This document shows positions 1 to 8,984 of a DNA stretch of 64,000 nucleotides, piece by piece (the first letter of the stretch is position 1; the number at the start of each line of letters is the position of its first letter). This stretch comes from Planctomycetota bacterium (GTDB lineage Bacteria; Planctomycetota; Phycisphaerae; Phycisphaerales; Phycisphaeraceae): NCBI GenBank assembly GCA_016350165.1, contig CP066225.1, positions 3,658,001 through 3,722,000 of the forward strand, read 5' to 3'. The notes under the pieces are model-generated. The model had not been told where the DNA came from. It worked only from the letters and a program-made list of their open reading frames with translations, and ran no database searches. The translations under genes were made by a program, and so were the position numbers.

Positions 1-1079
1 ATGACAACCGTCTTGCAAATCAACAAAACCAACGCCTTGCCACCATCAAACATTTTGCAGATGAGATCGCAAAAGCATCTACAACCTCACAACTTCTCGA
101 AATTACGGTCAAGCAACTTCACGACTTCTTCAACGTCGAAGCTGTTGGCATTGCAATTCGTGACAACAAACCACACAAACGCTCGCAACAACTCCTCTAT
201 CGCAATGATAGACACTGTGAACTCGATTCAGAACGCAAACTTATTCGCGCTATCGAAACAGGCTTGATGCCCGAAATTTTTGCATCACCTGATTTCGCAT
301 ATTGGCCAGATCTCGATATCAGTAAAGGCTTTTGGCTCAACGATCGTCACCGCTCCAGTTGGCGTCGCACTTTCACTAACTGCAACTTCACCTCCCTTGC
401 AGTGGGCCCTCTCATCGATAACTCACAAACAACCCAAGGCTTCGTTTGGTGCGCGCAACGTGCTGGCGAACGTTTTGAACGTCATGAAATGCTCATGATC
501 GAACTCATCACACCTCTCATCGAAGCTCGCCTCGAACTCGTGCAACTCAAAGAATCACTCAAAGCAATCAACCTCATTGATCCCGTCACCTCACTTCCTT
601 CACAGCAGCAATTCCTTTACGCAGCAGAGCACGTCAGGCATTCAACCAACAACGCATGGTCATTACTCATGCTTGACGTCGATTATCTCGATCGTGTCAC
701 CGATCAGATGGGCCACGATTCTTCTGATCATTTACTTCAAAGTATCTCATCCATCCTTCAAGCCATCATTCGTCGTAACTGCTTCGTAGCTCGTTACAAG
801 CACTCTTCATTCGCAATCATCATCCCCGACAACGATCGCGAAAATATCTATAACCTTGCCGAACGTTTACGTGATCGTCTTGCTACGACCACTCACCAGT
901 TAGCCGACGATCAATCAGTTGCCACATCTTGCAGCATCGGCATCGCCTTCTCAGACATCGACGGCCCCGAAATCGCACAAATCCTCGCCATCGTCGAAAC
1001 ACGTACTCAATCCGCTCGTACACATGGCCGCAACTGTATCGTCGATTCCAACGGCCTTCTCGATTCTGTCGCCAGTTAA
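1..1079 (+). CDS. GAF-GGDEF protein with degenerate GGDEF site (5' partial)
   Basis: The reading frame is open from the first base of the window (first whole codon at 3), so the start lies upstream. The first ~170 residues have the alternating helix/strand look of a GAF sensor domain. From about base 570 a GGDEF-type domain follows, with the family's substrate region recognisable as LDVDYLDRVTDQMGHDSSDHLL. The signature loop is not GGDEF: bases 798-812 encode KHSSF in the position between the ARY strand and the AIIIP strand. Known diguanylate cyclases need the two glycines and the acidic pair of this loop, so I infer that this protein does not make c-di-GMP and acts as a sensor or nucleotide-binding regulator. 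Codons are C-ending like the rest of the first 13 kb. No partner gene is visible in the window. Domain call is fairly sure; the function is open. Confidence 0.75.
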   Translation, partial: DNRLANQQNQRLATIKHFADEIAKASTTSQLLEITVKQLHDFFNVEAVGIAIRDNKPHKRSQQLLYRNDRHCELDSERKLIRAIETGLMPEIFASPDFAYWPDLDISKGFWLNDRHRSSWRRTFTNCNFTSLAVGPLIDNSQTTQGFVWCAQRAGERFERHEMLMIELITPLIEARLELVQLKESLKAINLIDPVTSLPSQQQFLYAAEHVRHSTNNAWSLLMLDVDYLDRVTDQMGHDSSDHLLQSISSILQAIIRRNCFVARYKHSSFAIIIPDNDRENIYNLAERLRDRLATTTHQLADDQSVATSCSIGIAFSDIDGPEIAQILAIVETRTQSARTHGRNCIVDSNGLLDSVAS

Positions 1080-1542
1080 GTCCCCTCACATCATTCCGTT
1101 GCAAATGCGCAACCATTTATCCAGCGCCGTCATCCAAACATGATGGCGTTCTTGTACATCAACACCACATCTCGATCCTTACCTATCCTTTATGTTGTTT
1201 TTGCGAAACAGAGCCATAACTGCCTGTAAACTAAACACTTAAAATATAGATTTCCGGTTTCCACCTTTACGCGTGTTTCTCAAACACCACATCCTGTCGC
1301 ATCCCTCGCAAGCAGACTTACTGATTTAGTGTAATTTAGTATTCGTAAACTTATGTGTTTTATACGTTTATGGCTTTTCGAGTTTTTCTGGCATGCCTCC
1401 CACACCTCTGGCATCACCTTTGTAACTATTCACGCATCGCCCGAATGGATAAGGACGCGACGCAAGCGTGAGACGCAAATACGCCAAGGGACAAGGGATA
1501 ACAGTTGACTGGAGGTGGGGATGGATAAGGGAGTTACCTAGC
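1080..1542. other. Gap without recognised gene
   Basis: This stretch follows the GGDEF gene and ends at the start chosen for the coiled-coil protein. It contains an AT-rich part around 1310-1370 that may hold a promoter for the next gene. I see no hairpin terminator, RNA gene or convincing open frame. Confidence 0.5.
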
Positions 1543-1872
1543 ATGGAACAGAAAAGTTTTCACTCAGAATTTCAAAACAAGCTCGCCGACCTCATGAGCG
1601 AAATCTCCACGCTGCCCAAGCGTGAACGCGATAAACTCACCGAGCTCGCAGGCAAGACCCAATCAAAGCACGACCAACTCAAAAAGACTGTTGATGGCCT
1701 CCAAGAGTCCCTCGACTATCTACGTCTCTCCATCAAATATCTCGTCTTCGATCTCGAAGCCACTCGCCGCGAGAACGCATACCTCCGCAAGATTATTGAA
1801 GAGGAACCATCCTCCGAAGCCGAAAATGACACAGGCACCGATGACTTCTCATCCAATGACTTCGGTTACTAA
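1543..1872 (+). CDS. Small coiled-coil protein, unknown function
   Basis: This encodes 109 residues starting at MEQKSF; the same frame is open further upstream to 1468, but that extension reads as non-coding. The protein is highly charged. Residues ~5-90 form long amphipathic helices with heptad spacing (for example ISTLPKRERDKLTELAGK and LRLSIKYLVFDLEATRREN), followed by an acidic tail rich in E, D and S. There is no signal peptide or membrane segment. It stands alone upstream of clpP, with a hairpin terminator about 155 bases past its stop. I do not recognise the family; similar small coiled-coil proteins are common in planctomycetes, but no function should be read into that. Confidence 0.65.
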   Translation: MEQKSFHSEFQNKLADLMSEISTLPKRERDKLTELAGKTQSKHDQLKKTVDGLQESLDYLRLSIKYLVFDLEATRRENAYLRKIIEEEPSSEAENDTGTDDFSSNDFGY

Positions 1873-2248
1873 CGACAGACTTACGCGCTGCATATTCCAG
1901 AAATGCAACGAACACATAGTCTTGCCAATACCTGATTTTCTGTTTTTGGACAATTGACATCCAAAAACATCTCGCTCCTACACTCCTCCTGGAAAATCAG
2001 AAAATTTCGCAAGACAACACGAAAAAACTGCTCAGCAATTGCTGGGCAGCTTTTTTTATCCCCCTCCTTTACCCATTTAAAGACCAATAATCTTTACTCT
2101 CACTTCAGACTACCCGCACATTACACCGAAGACTATCATATGCCCGAATAAAATAGGGAAACCTGTTGTTTTCTACACAGCGACCAACGAGCCTACGCTC
2201 ATCATCGCTGAATTAAAAGGTCCGAATAACCAATTACAGGATAGATCC
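1873..2248. other. Gap between coiled-coil gene and clpP
   Basis: The gap holds a rho-independent terminator (2028-2057) for the upstream gene and presumably the clpP promoter. No convincing open frame is present. Confidence 0.5.
2028..2057 (+). terminator. Rho-independent terminator
   Basis: The sequence CTGCTCAGCAA pairs with TTGCTGGGCAG and is followed by a run of seven T. It lies downstream of the coiled-coil gene. Confidence 0.85.
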
Positions 2249-2926
2249 ATGCAGGACGCGAGCAAGATCCAACACCCTCTCATGAACATCCAAGTCCCAG
2301 GCCAGCCAACAGCCTCTCCTTATCAATCACCATCTCTATCTATGCAACTCCAACGCACACGTGAGATGACCATTGATGAGTTGCTACTCGAAAACCGCAT
2401 CATCTTCCTCGTTGGCGAAATCAACTATCAATCCGCCACCTCAGTCATCATGAAGATGCTTCACCTGCAAAATATCAAGCCAGGCGTCGACATCCACCTC
2501 TACATTAACTCACCAGGTGGTGCAGTCGATGATACACTCGCCATGTACGACACCATGAACTTCCTTAACTGCGACGTCAATACCTACTGCATCGGTAAAG
2601 CCATGTCAGGTGGTGCTGTCGTCCTCGCAGCAGGTACAAAAGGTAAGCGTTTCGCACTCCCACATTCCAAGGTCATGATCCACCAGCCATATGGCGGCGT
2701 CTACGGTCAAACCACCGACGTCCAGATCCAAGCCGAAGAAATCCTCAAAACCAAAGACCTCCTCAACGGCATCCTCGCGAACCACACCGGCCAAGATAAA
2801 GCCACCATCGAAGAAGATTCAGAACGTGACAAATTCTTCTCAGCTCAAGAAGCTCAAGAATACGGCCTCGTCGATAAAGTCATCGATAAACGACCTGATG
2901 AAGTCAAAAAATCAACTCACTCATAA
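2249..2926 (+). CDS. clpP: ATP-dependent Clp protease proteolytic subunit
   Basis: This 225-residue serine protease forms the proteolytic barrel that works with ClpX or ClpA in the cytoplasm. The catalytic triad is intact with the family's spacing: Ser120 in GKAMSGGAVVLAAG, His145 in KVMIHQP and Asp194 in SERDKFFSAQEA. The substrate-groove motif YINSPGG is at residues 85-91. The N terminus carries a ~35-residue extension rich in P, Q and S before the conserved part, longer than in Escherichia coli. The SMGA motif seen in most ClpP is MSGGA here, as in some paralogues from multi-ClpP genomes, so this may be one of several copies. The gene is monocistronic, with its own terminator. Confidence 0.95.
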   Translation: MQDASKIQHPLMNIQVPGQPTASPYQSPSLSMQLQRTREMTIDELLLENRIIFLVGEINYQSATSVIMKMLHLQNIKPGVDIHLYINSPGGAVDDTLAMYDTMNFLNCDVNTYCIGKAMSGGAVVLAAGTKGKRFALPHSKVMIHQPYGGVYGQTTDVQIQAEEILKTKDLLNGILANHTGQDKATIEEDSERDKFFSAQEAQEYGLVDKVIDKRPDEVKKSTHS

Positions 2927-2954
2927 TCTTCTCAACATGAAATTATCACACACA

Positions 2955-2980
2955 AGCTCGCCCTCAGGCGGGCTTTTTTT
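2955..2980 (+). terminator. Rho-independent terminator of clpP
   Basis: A GC-rich stem (GCTCGCC / GGCGGGC) with a short loop is followed by seven T, starting 30 bases after the clpP stop codon. Confidence 0.9.
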
Positions 2981-3149
2981 ATGACACTTCATATCAACCC
3001 TATTAGCACCTCCCCTCACTCGTTTTCCCCTCGTTAAGCAGCACCTTTCTCACACCGATATCTTCACTATGGCAGGAGCAACGCACGCAAAGCATTCCGC
3101 CTGAGTAGAAAGCTCACAACTTCAATCGCAACTTCAAACATACCCAAAC

Positions 3150-3198
3150 AACCATGTCGGGTCTCAGGCAGAGCAGGGGCGGAAGGGCCGACATGGTT
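3150..3198 (+). ncRNA. Long-loop hairpin; terminator or small RNA candidate
   Basis: An 11-bp perfect stem (ACCATGTCGG at 3151-3160 with CCGACATGGT at 3188-3197, plus one A-T pair) encloses a purine-rich loop of 27 bases and is followed by five T. The loop is unusually large for a simple terminator. It lies 220 bases beyond the clpP terminator, so it may end an independent short transcript or regulate the MFS gene. It does not match SRP RNA or any riboswitch I know. Confidence 0.4.
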
Positions 3199-3260
3199 TT
3201 TATTTGCAAACGCACAGGTTCCACCTGTTTACACATACAGCCTTCTTCTTTGCAACCAAC

Positions 3261-4538
3261 ATGAGCGAAACTAAGCCGCCCATCAAACCTATCTGTTGGC
3301 TGGCCTTCTTCCTCGCAGACGTCCAGAACGGTCTCGGTCCATACCTCTCTATCTATCTGTTAGCCTATGAAAAATGGTCTCCCGCAACCATAGGCACCGT
3401 CCTCACAATCCTCGGCCTCACCACCGTCATCACCCAAACACCCGCGGGCGATCTTATCGACCGTCTCCCATACAAACGCGCAGCCATCATCATCGCCGCC
3501 GCCTCTATCGGCATCGCCTGTTTACTCATGATCACCACCGGCAACTTCTATCTCATCACAGCATTCAATATCATCGTCGGCGCTGCCGGCGCTATCCTTC
3601 CCCCAGCTGTCGCCGCTATAACCCTTGGTATGACCGGCCCCAAATTCTTTACCAAACAAATTGGCTTCAACGAAGCCTCCAATCACGCAGGCAACGTCAC
3701 TTCAGCAGTTTTTGCCGCAGTGCTCGCTTATTTACTAGGCCCAACCGCTGTTTTTTGGTGGGTCACACTCCTCGCAATTCTCGCCATCATTACCACGCAA
3801 TTTATCAATCCTAAACTTATCGACCACGAACAAGCATCCGGCGGCATCGACACTTCAAACTCAGACGCAAAAAGAAAAAAACGTGCCGGTGTTGCAGCAC
3901 TCCTTGAAAATAAACCCCTCCTCACTTTTGCACTATGTATTACGATGTTTCACTTCGCAAACGCAGCCATGCTTCCTCTCGTTGGTCAAAAACTTTCCAT
4001 CGGCGACAATCAAAACGCAATAACCTTCATATCCATTTGCATCATCGTCGCACAACTTACCATGACGCCGGTCGCGCTAATCGTCGGTGCAAAAGCAGAC
4101 AAGTGGGGACGCAAACCCATCTTTTTGCTCGGGTTCCTCGTCCTACCAATCCGAGGTATTCTCTTTGCGATTATCGATAACCCCATCGGCCTCATCTCTA
4201 TTCAAGTGTTAGATGGAATCGGCGCAGGGATTTTCGGTGCTCTTTTTCTCATCGTTATTGCCGACCTTACCAAAGGTACAGGCCGTTATAACGTCTCACA
4301 AGGTGCAGCCGCCGCAGCTTATGGCACAGGTGCCGCACTCTCCGCACTCTTCGCAGGTTTCATCGTCGTTGCCCTCGGCTACTCTGCCGCCTTCTACTTC
4401 CTTGCCTTTATCGCCGCCATCGCATTCATTATGTTTCTCTTCTCCATGCCCGAAACCCTCAACATCGATATCGCAAAGTACTCTTATTCAATCTCAACCT
4501 TCGAAGTTGAAGACCCCGAGGATGAAGACAATGATTAA
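3261..4538 (+). CDS. Major facilitator superfamily transporter
   Basis: This 425-residue inner-membrane protein has about 12 predicted membrane segments. The start was placed at MSETKPP; the frame is open upstream from 3204, but that part overlaps the preceding hairpin. The MFS loop-2 motif appears as GDLIDRLPYKR and its second-half counterpart as GAKADKWGRKP, between segments 8 and 9. A charged cytoplasmic linker (DAKRKKR) separates the two six-helix halves, as is typical. The C-terminal tail is acidic (EVEDPEDEDND). The substrate cannot be told from the sequence; drug or metabolite efflux is the usual role of such proteins. No operon partner is evident. Confidence 0.85.
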   Translation: MSETKPPIKPICWLAFFLADVQNGLGPYLSIYLLAYEKWSPATIGTVLTILGLTTVITQTPAGDLIDRLPYKRAAIIIAAASIGIACLLMITTGNFYLITAFNIIVGAAGAILPPAVAAITLGMTGPKFFTKQIGFNEASNHAGNVTSAVFAAVLAYLLGPTAVFWWVTLLAILAIITTQFINPKLIDHEQASGGIDTSNSDAKRKKRAGVAALLENKPLLTFALCITMFHFANAAMLPLVGQKLSIGDNQNAITFISICIIVAQLTMTPVALIVGAKADKWGRKPIFLLGFLVLPIRGILFAIIDNPIGLISIQVLDGIGAGIFGALFLIVIADLTKGTGRYNVSQGAAAAAYGTGAALSALFAGFIVVALGYSAAFYFLAFIAAIAFIMFLFSMPETLNIDIAKYSYSISTFEVEDPEDEDND

Positions 4539-4680
4539 ACAAAACGACGCAATGCCTGTATTTCACAATTGCCGGCTAGCCACATTCGCCGCGAACATAC
4601 CTCATATCTCCACATCCTCATTATTAGCCGCCTATACTAGAACAACCAATCTCCAACCCCATGCTTGTATCTAACAAGCA

Positions 4681-4695
4681 CTAACCAGGAGTTAG
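4681..4695 (+). promoter_or_regulatory. Hairpin presenting the sugE ribosome binding site
   Basis: CTAAC pairs with GTTAG around the loop CAGGA, five bases before the ATG. The loop contains the Shine-Dalgarno sequence and a GGA. An almost identical hairpin precedes copA at 18212. CsrA binding or ribosome-site presentation are both possible readings. Confidence 0.5.
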
Positions 4696-4699
4696 ACAT

Positions 4700-5026
4700 A
4701 TGCCATGGATTTTCCTTCTAATCGCCGGCCTCACTGAAATAGTCTGGGCTATCGGCCTCAAATTTACCGAATCATTTACAAAGCCGCTCCCAACCATCGG
4801 CGTCATACTCGCCATGGCTGTCTCTTTCTTCTTCCTCTCTCTAGCACTCAAAGAAATCCCCATCGGTACAGCCTACGCCGTCTGGACAGGCATCGGCGCC
4901 GTCGGCGTCGCGATTCTTGGCATGATATTCTTCGGCGACCCCATCAACATCCTCCGCATCCTTTTCCTCACCCTCATCATCGGCGGTGTCGTCGGCCTAA
5001 AACTCTCCGCCATCTACACCAAATAA
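4700..5026 (+). CDS. sugE: Small multidrug resistance family exporter (SugE/Gdx type)
   Basis: This 108-residue protein has four membrane helices and belongs to the SMR family. It follows E. coli SugE closely: MPWIFLLIAGLTEIVWAIGLK carries the essential membrane Glu13, and GTAYAVWTGIGAVG is the diagnostic SugE motif. Members of this subtype are known guanidinium/proton exchangers (Gdx) that work as antiparallel dimers in the inner membrane. I looked for guanidine riboswitch motifs in the 160 bases upstream and found none. Its ribosome binding site AGGAG sits in the loop of a small hairpin. It converges with the LD-carboxypeptidase gene and shares a bidirectional terminator. Confidence 0.9.
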   Translation: MPWIFLLIAGLTEIVWAIGLKFTESFTKPLPTIGVILAMAVSFFFLSLALKEIPIGTAYAVWTGIGAVGVAILGMIFFGDPINILRILFLTLIIGGVVGLKLSAIYTK

Positions 5027-5053
5027 AAAAGCAGCCCAAATAGACTGCTTTTT
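5025..5053. terminator. Bidirectional terminator between sugE and LD-carboxypeptidase
   Basis: AAAAAGCAG and CTGCTTTTT form a 9-bp stem with an A run on one side and a T run on the other, between two convergent genes. Confidence 0.85.
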
Positions 5054-5075
5054 GGTCTCATTATTTTTAATCGAG

Positions 5076-6155
5076 TCACTCCAGTTCAACAGGATTCTCG
5101 AGTATCGTAATTGTCTGTACATCCGCATCCAATTCAGCCATCGCTCCATTCGGCAACGAAGCATTGTACTTATGATGCCCTGTTGAAAAATGTGCGACAA
5201 CCGGGATACCCAAATCTTTAAAGTAATGATCCAAAACTTCATCCAAAGTCTGATCGCCTTCATCACCACCAGCTCGTGTAAAGTGGCATAAAATCACGCC
5301 ATTCAATTCATCTAACCGGCCCGCAAGCTTCATCGTGCTGAACATTCTATCCAGGCGATAGGTCTTCTCGCCCACATCCTCAACATAAAGAATGTTGCCC
5401 TTCGTCTCAATCTCGTAAGGCGTGCCCATCGTTGCCGCAACTAACGACAAGTTACCACCAACCAATCGGCCTTTCGCTTTCCCACCATGTATTGTTCGCA
5501 TCGCAGGCATCCCCTCAGGTCGCTTCTCAGGCAATTTAATCACATAACCCGCTTTACCCTTTTTATACTGCTCCGCCATGATCGCGCGGAAGAAATATTT
5601 CGCAGAAAAATCACTCAGGTTCCCCTCACTACCCAAACCATACATCGTGTTCGGCGTGTGGAATGTAATCAATCTTGAATGCCGACCAATTGCCAAGTGC
5701 AATCCTGTGATATCACTAAATCCAATCAACATCTTTGGATTCTGCCGAATCACTTCATAATCCAACTTGTCCAGCATCCGAGTCGTTCCATACCCACCAG
5801 TACCTGGAAAGATCGCATCAACCTCAGGATCAGTAAACGCATTCATCAATTCCTGTGCACGTCTTTCATCACTTCCCGCCAAGTACCCATTCGTACGCCA
5901 AATATCCGACGCCTGTTTCGTCTTAAACCCCATCGCTTCCAGTCGCCCCTTCGCTCGCTCCATGCGCACCTTATTCATCGGGCTCGCCGGTGCCACAAAC
6001 AATATCGTGTCACCCTTCTCAAGCGCCTTAGGCTTAATCCACTCACGTTCATCCATTTTCTTGCCCTCAGCCTCATCATGCCCCATTGCAGCACCATTCA
6101 CGCCCAGCACACTCACCGCACACAACAACATCACACACAACATCCATCGGCCCAT
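5076..6155 (-). CDS. LD-carboxypeptidase, peptidase family S66
   Basis: This is a 359-residue protein. It starts with an export signal (hydrophobic residues 4-22), so it probably acts in the periplasm, unlike cytoplasmic E. coli LdcA. Family S66 uses a Ser-Glu-His triad. Ser147 is in IGFSDITGLHLA, the Glu is in LYVEDVGEKTYRLDR (about 259-263), and the His is in STGHHKYNASLPNG (about 327). Known members remove the terminal D-alanine from murein tetrapeptides during wall recycling; the related MccF cleaves microcin C. The wall genes ftsW and murG lie just upstream on the opposite strand, which fits a peptidoglycan role. The terminator at 5025-5053 ends it. Confidence 0.88.
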   Translation of the reverse strand: MGRWMLCVMLLCAVSVLGVNGAAMGHDEAEGKKMDEREWIKPKALEKGDTILFVAPASPMNKVRMERAKGRLEAMGFKTKQASDIWRTNGYLAGSDERRAQELMNAFTDPEVDAIFPGTGGYGTTRMLDKLDYEVIRQNPKMLIGFSDITGLHLAIGRHSRLITFHTPNTMYGLGSEGNLSDFSAKYFFRAIMAEQYKKGKAGYVIKLPEKRPEGMPAMRTIHGGKAKGRLVGGNLSLVAATMGTPYEIETKGNILYVEDVGEKTYRLDRMFSTMKLAGRLDELNGVILCHFTRAGGDEGDQTLDEVLDHYFKDLGIPVVAHFSTGHHKYNASLPNGAMAELDADVQTITILENPVELE

Positions 6156-6305
6156 ATCAAAGCTCCATCATTGTCAATTTAAACGCAGACATCGCAGCCC
6201 GCTCTCTCACAGACCCACACACTCACGCCACTCACCAATCAGACTCAAACCTCTCCTATTTACCTCGCAAACCGCCTACTCATCTTACCCGATATCACCT
6301 TTCTT

Positions 6306-7559
6306 TTGAATGATTTCCATACATTTGCCATCCTCACCCCACCCTCAAGACCAAACACACCGACGACCGATAAATCCATCATGGTTCGTCCCGCACACAT
6401 TATGATGCTCTGCGCAGCCGCGCTCCTCTGTTTCGGCCTCGTCATGGTTCAATCCGCCGGTATGTACGTCGGCGCTTCTGGCATCCAGGAAACATCAGAT
6501 GTCACGCTCGCTTGGACCAACTATCTCCAGAAATTCATTGTCTCATCACCAGTTCTTCATGCAGGCCTCGCAATCCTCGTCATGATCATCGCTTCACGCA
6601 TCAACGTTCGTCAATTCTTCACCTCCCGCGGCCTCGCAAACCCACTCCCATACCTCATCTTCATCTCATTTGCCCTCGTCGTTCTCACCCAAGTCCCAGG
6701 CATCGGCAAAGAAGTCAACGGCGCAAAACGCTGGATCAACCTCGGCGCCTTCTCGTTCCAGCCCTCCGAAATCGTCAAATGGATCATGATTATCGCCATC
6801 GCCTACTGGTGTGCTCGTAAGCGTGGCATCATGCACAAATTCACCCTCGGCCTCCTCCCACCTCTCTGCCTCATCGCCATCGCCTGTGGCCTCATCGTCA
6901 TCGAAGACCTCGGTACCGCCGCTCTCATAGGCGTCGTCTCATTCGCACTCCTCCTTGCAGGTGGCGCTCGCTGGTGGCAACTGCTCGCACTCATCCCACC
7001 CGCCCTTGGTGCCGTTTACTACTTCATCGCATCTTCAACCTACCGCATGAACCGCATCACCGCCTTCCTCGATCCATACGCCGACCCCGCCGGCACAGGC
7101 TTCCATCCTATCCAATCCATGCTCGCCATCTCCCAAGGCGGCCTCTATGGGCGCGGCCTCGGTAACGGCATCCAGAAATTCGGCTATCTCCCCGAAGATA
7201 CCACTGACTTCATTTTCGCCGTCATCTGTGAAGAACTTGGCATCGCCGGCGCCATCGCAATCGTTGCCCTCTTCATCACGCTCCTCTTCACAGGCCTCGG
7301 CATCGTCAAAGAATGCCGCGACACCTTCGGCCGCCTCGTCGCTCTCGGCTTCATCCTCACCATCTCACTCCAAGCACTCATCAACCTCGCCGTCGTCACC
7401 GTCCTCGTCCCAACCAAAGGCATAGCTCTCCCACTCGTCTCCAAAGGCGGCACCGGCTGGATTCTCACCGCCTTCGCCATCGGCCTCGTCGCCTCACTCG
7501 ACAACGCATACCACCTCGAAACCTCACCCATCGACACCCCAGAACTCGCCATCACCTAA
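6306..7559 (+). CDS. ftsW: SEDS-family cell division protein FtsW
   Basis: This 417-residue polytopic membrane protein polymerises lipid II into glycan strands together with a class B penicillin-binding protein at the septum. Diagnostic motifs are GAKRWINLGAFSFQPSEIVK, the FtsW-type loop LPEDTTDFIFAVICEELG and the late motif GIALPLVSKGGTG. The last is usually SYGG in FtsW, so the K in SKGG is a local oddity. The start at 6306 gives a 25-residue polar lead; an internal ATG at 6381 is an alternative, and neither has a clear ribosome binding site. murG follows after 103 bases, the usual order in a division and cell wall cluster. It could be RodA, but the LPE..TDF motif and the murG neighbour favour FtsW. 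Confidence 0.88.
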   Translation: MNDFHTFAILTPPSRPNTPTTDKSIMVRPAHIMMLCAAALLCFGLVMVQSAGMYVGASGIQETSDVTLAWTNYLQKFIVSSPVLHAGLAILVMIIASRINVRQFFTSRGLANPLPYLIFISFALVVLTQVPGIGKEVNGAKRWINLGAFSFQPSEIVKWIMIIAIAYWCARKRGIMHKFTLGLLPPLCLIAIACGLIVIEDLGTAALIGVVSFALLLAGGARWWQLLALIPPALGAVYYFIASSTYRMNRITAFLDPYADPAGTGFHPIQSMLAISQGGLYGRGLGNGIQKFGYLPEDTTDFIFAVICEELGIAGAIAIVALFITLLFTGLGIVKECRDTFGRLVALGFILTISLQALINLAVVTVLVPTKGIALPLVSKGGTGWILTAFAIGLVASLDNAYHLETSPIDTPELAIT

Positions 7560-7662
7560 TTCCCTCACTCATTGCATTCCTCCACATACGTCTCTTTCCC
7601 TAATCCCTAGCACAGTAAAATCTTGCTAAACTATCCTCCCACGATCAGGAGGCTCATTACAC

Positions 7663-8763
7663 ATGTCCAAACAGCGTACGGTTATCTTCGCAGGCGGTGG
7701 TTCCGGTGGCCACATCTTCCCCAACATCGCAATCAACGAACAGCTCATCGACCTCGCCCCCGACGCATCCGCCCACTACCTCCTCTCCTCCCGCGCCATC
7801 GACACCGATATCGCATCCAAAAACGATCTCCCATACACCTCCCTGCCAGCCTCACCCCTCATCATGCGCCCTAAACCATTCTTCAACTTTCTCAAAAACT
7901 TTAAAACCTCCAAACTCCAGTGCATCGAACTCTTCAACCAACTCAAACCCACAGCCCTCGTCGCCACCGGCGGCTTCGTCTCAGGCCCCGCCGTCAAAGC
8001 TGCCAAATCTCTCAACATCCCCATCGCACTCGTTAACCTCGACGCAGTCCCCGGCAAAGCAAACAAATTCGCAGCCAAAGATGCAACCGAAATCTTCACC
8101 GTCTACCCCTCAGGCCAACTCCCCCGCGCACGACAAATCGGCCTCCCACTCCGTCAATCAGCACGCATCCAAAAACCGCAAGACCTCGCCCGCCTCGACC
8201 TCGGCATCGACCCCGCCAAACCAACCCTCCTCATTTTCGCCGGTTCACAAGGCGGTCAAACTCTCAACAACATGATGATCGAATTTGGCCAACGAACCAA
8301 CGCACGTAATCTCCTCACAGATTGGCAAATCCTCCACTTCACAGGCCCCGCCGACCGCGACAAAGTCGCAGAAGCCTACGAATCCTTAGGCATACCAGCC
8401 AAAGTCGAATCCTTCTGCAATCAAATGCATCTCGCATGGTCCGCCGCCACCCTCGCCATCTGTCGTTCTGGCGCAGGCTCCGTCGCCGAAGTTTGGGCCA
8501 ACGCTGTCCCCACCATCTTTCTCCCATATCCTTTCCACAAAGACAACCATCAGCAAGCCAACGTCGAACCCCTCGTCGCCTCCGGCGGCTCGCTCATCCT
8601 CAAGGATCTCATCGAACCCTACCTCAACGCTTCGCAACTCATTGGCGCTCTCAAAGCCCTCGTCACCAACGAAATTCGTCGCGACAAAATGAAAGCCTGC
8701 CTCCAGCGAACCACCCCACCAGACGGTGCAAACGAAGTCGCCCGTTGGCTCATCACCGCCTAA
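7663..8763 (+). CDS. murG: Undecaprenyl-PP-MurNAc-pentapeptide GlcNAc transferase
   Basis: This 366-residue GT28 glycosyltransferase adds GlcNAc to lipid I to make lipid II on the cytoplasmic face of the inner membrane. The N-terminal glycine-rich loop GGGSGGH is at residues 11-17. The UDP-GlcNAc-binding region of the C-terminal Rossmann domain reads CRSGAGSVAEVWANAVPTI, followed by the HKDNHQQANVEPL segment. A good ribosome binding site, CAGGAGG, lies 14 bases before the ATG. It follows ftsW in the same direction and probably shares its transcript. The substrate carrier undecaprenyl phosphate comes from the isoprenoid pathway, to which ispA and dxs further on belong. Confidence 0.95.
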   Translation: MSKQRTVIFAGGGSGGHIFPNIAINEQLIDLAPDASAHYLLSSRAIDTDIASKNDLPYTSLPASPLIMRPKPFFNFLKNFKTSKLQCIELFNQLKPTALVATGGFVSGPAVKAAKSLNIPIALVNLDAVPGKANKFAAKDATEIFTVYPSGQLPRARQIGLPLRQSARIQKPQDLARLDLGIDPAKPTLLIFAGSQGGQTLNNMMIEFGQRTNARNLLTDWQILHFTGPADRDKVAEAYESLGIPAKVESFCNQMHLAWSAATLAICRSGAGSVAEVWANAVPTIFLPYPFHKDNHQQANVEPLVASGGSLILKDLIEPYLNASQLIGALKALVTNEIRRDKMKACLQRTTPPDGANEVARWLITA

Positions 8764-8984
8764 TACCCCTACAAAATAAGCACATTTCTACAATCTCAAA
8801 CTAGCCGCTGCGACACTTCGCGGCGTGCCGATACATTTACGTACAAACCAATAACCTCTCATTTGTCTACAACGCCCCAATCCGTCGCTTGCGTCTTTCA
8901 TTACACCCGATTTCCGCAATCTCTCCCCACCTCTTAAAATATAATCCATAACTAACCGTAACCCAACTTCCGGACTTCACCCTC

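Larger units (their letters stand above)
2927..3260. other. Gap between clpP and MFS gene
   Basis: It holds the clpP terminator (2955-2980) and a second long hairpin (3150-3198) just before the MFS gene. The middle part, 2990-3140, shows nothing recognisable. Confidence 0.5.

Noticed and set aside
3151-3197. SRP RNA
   Set aside because: The GGAA within the loop recalled the SRP tip, but the flanking asymmetric loop (AGCAG on the 3' side) is missing.
4539-4699. Guanidine riboswitch before sugE
   Set aside because: None of the ykkC or mini-ykkC hallmarks (AGGGUUCCG, paired ACGR loops) are present.
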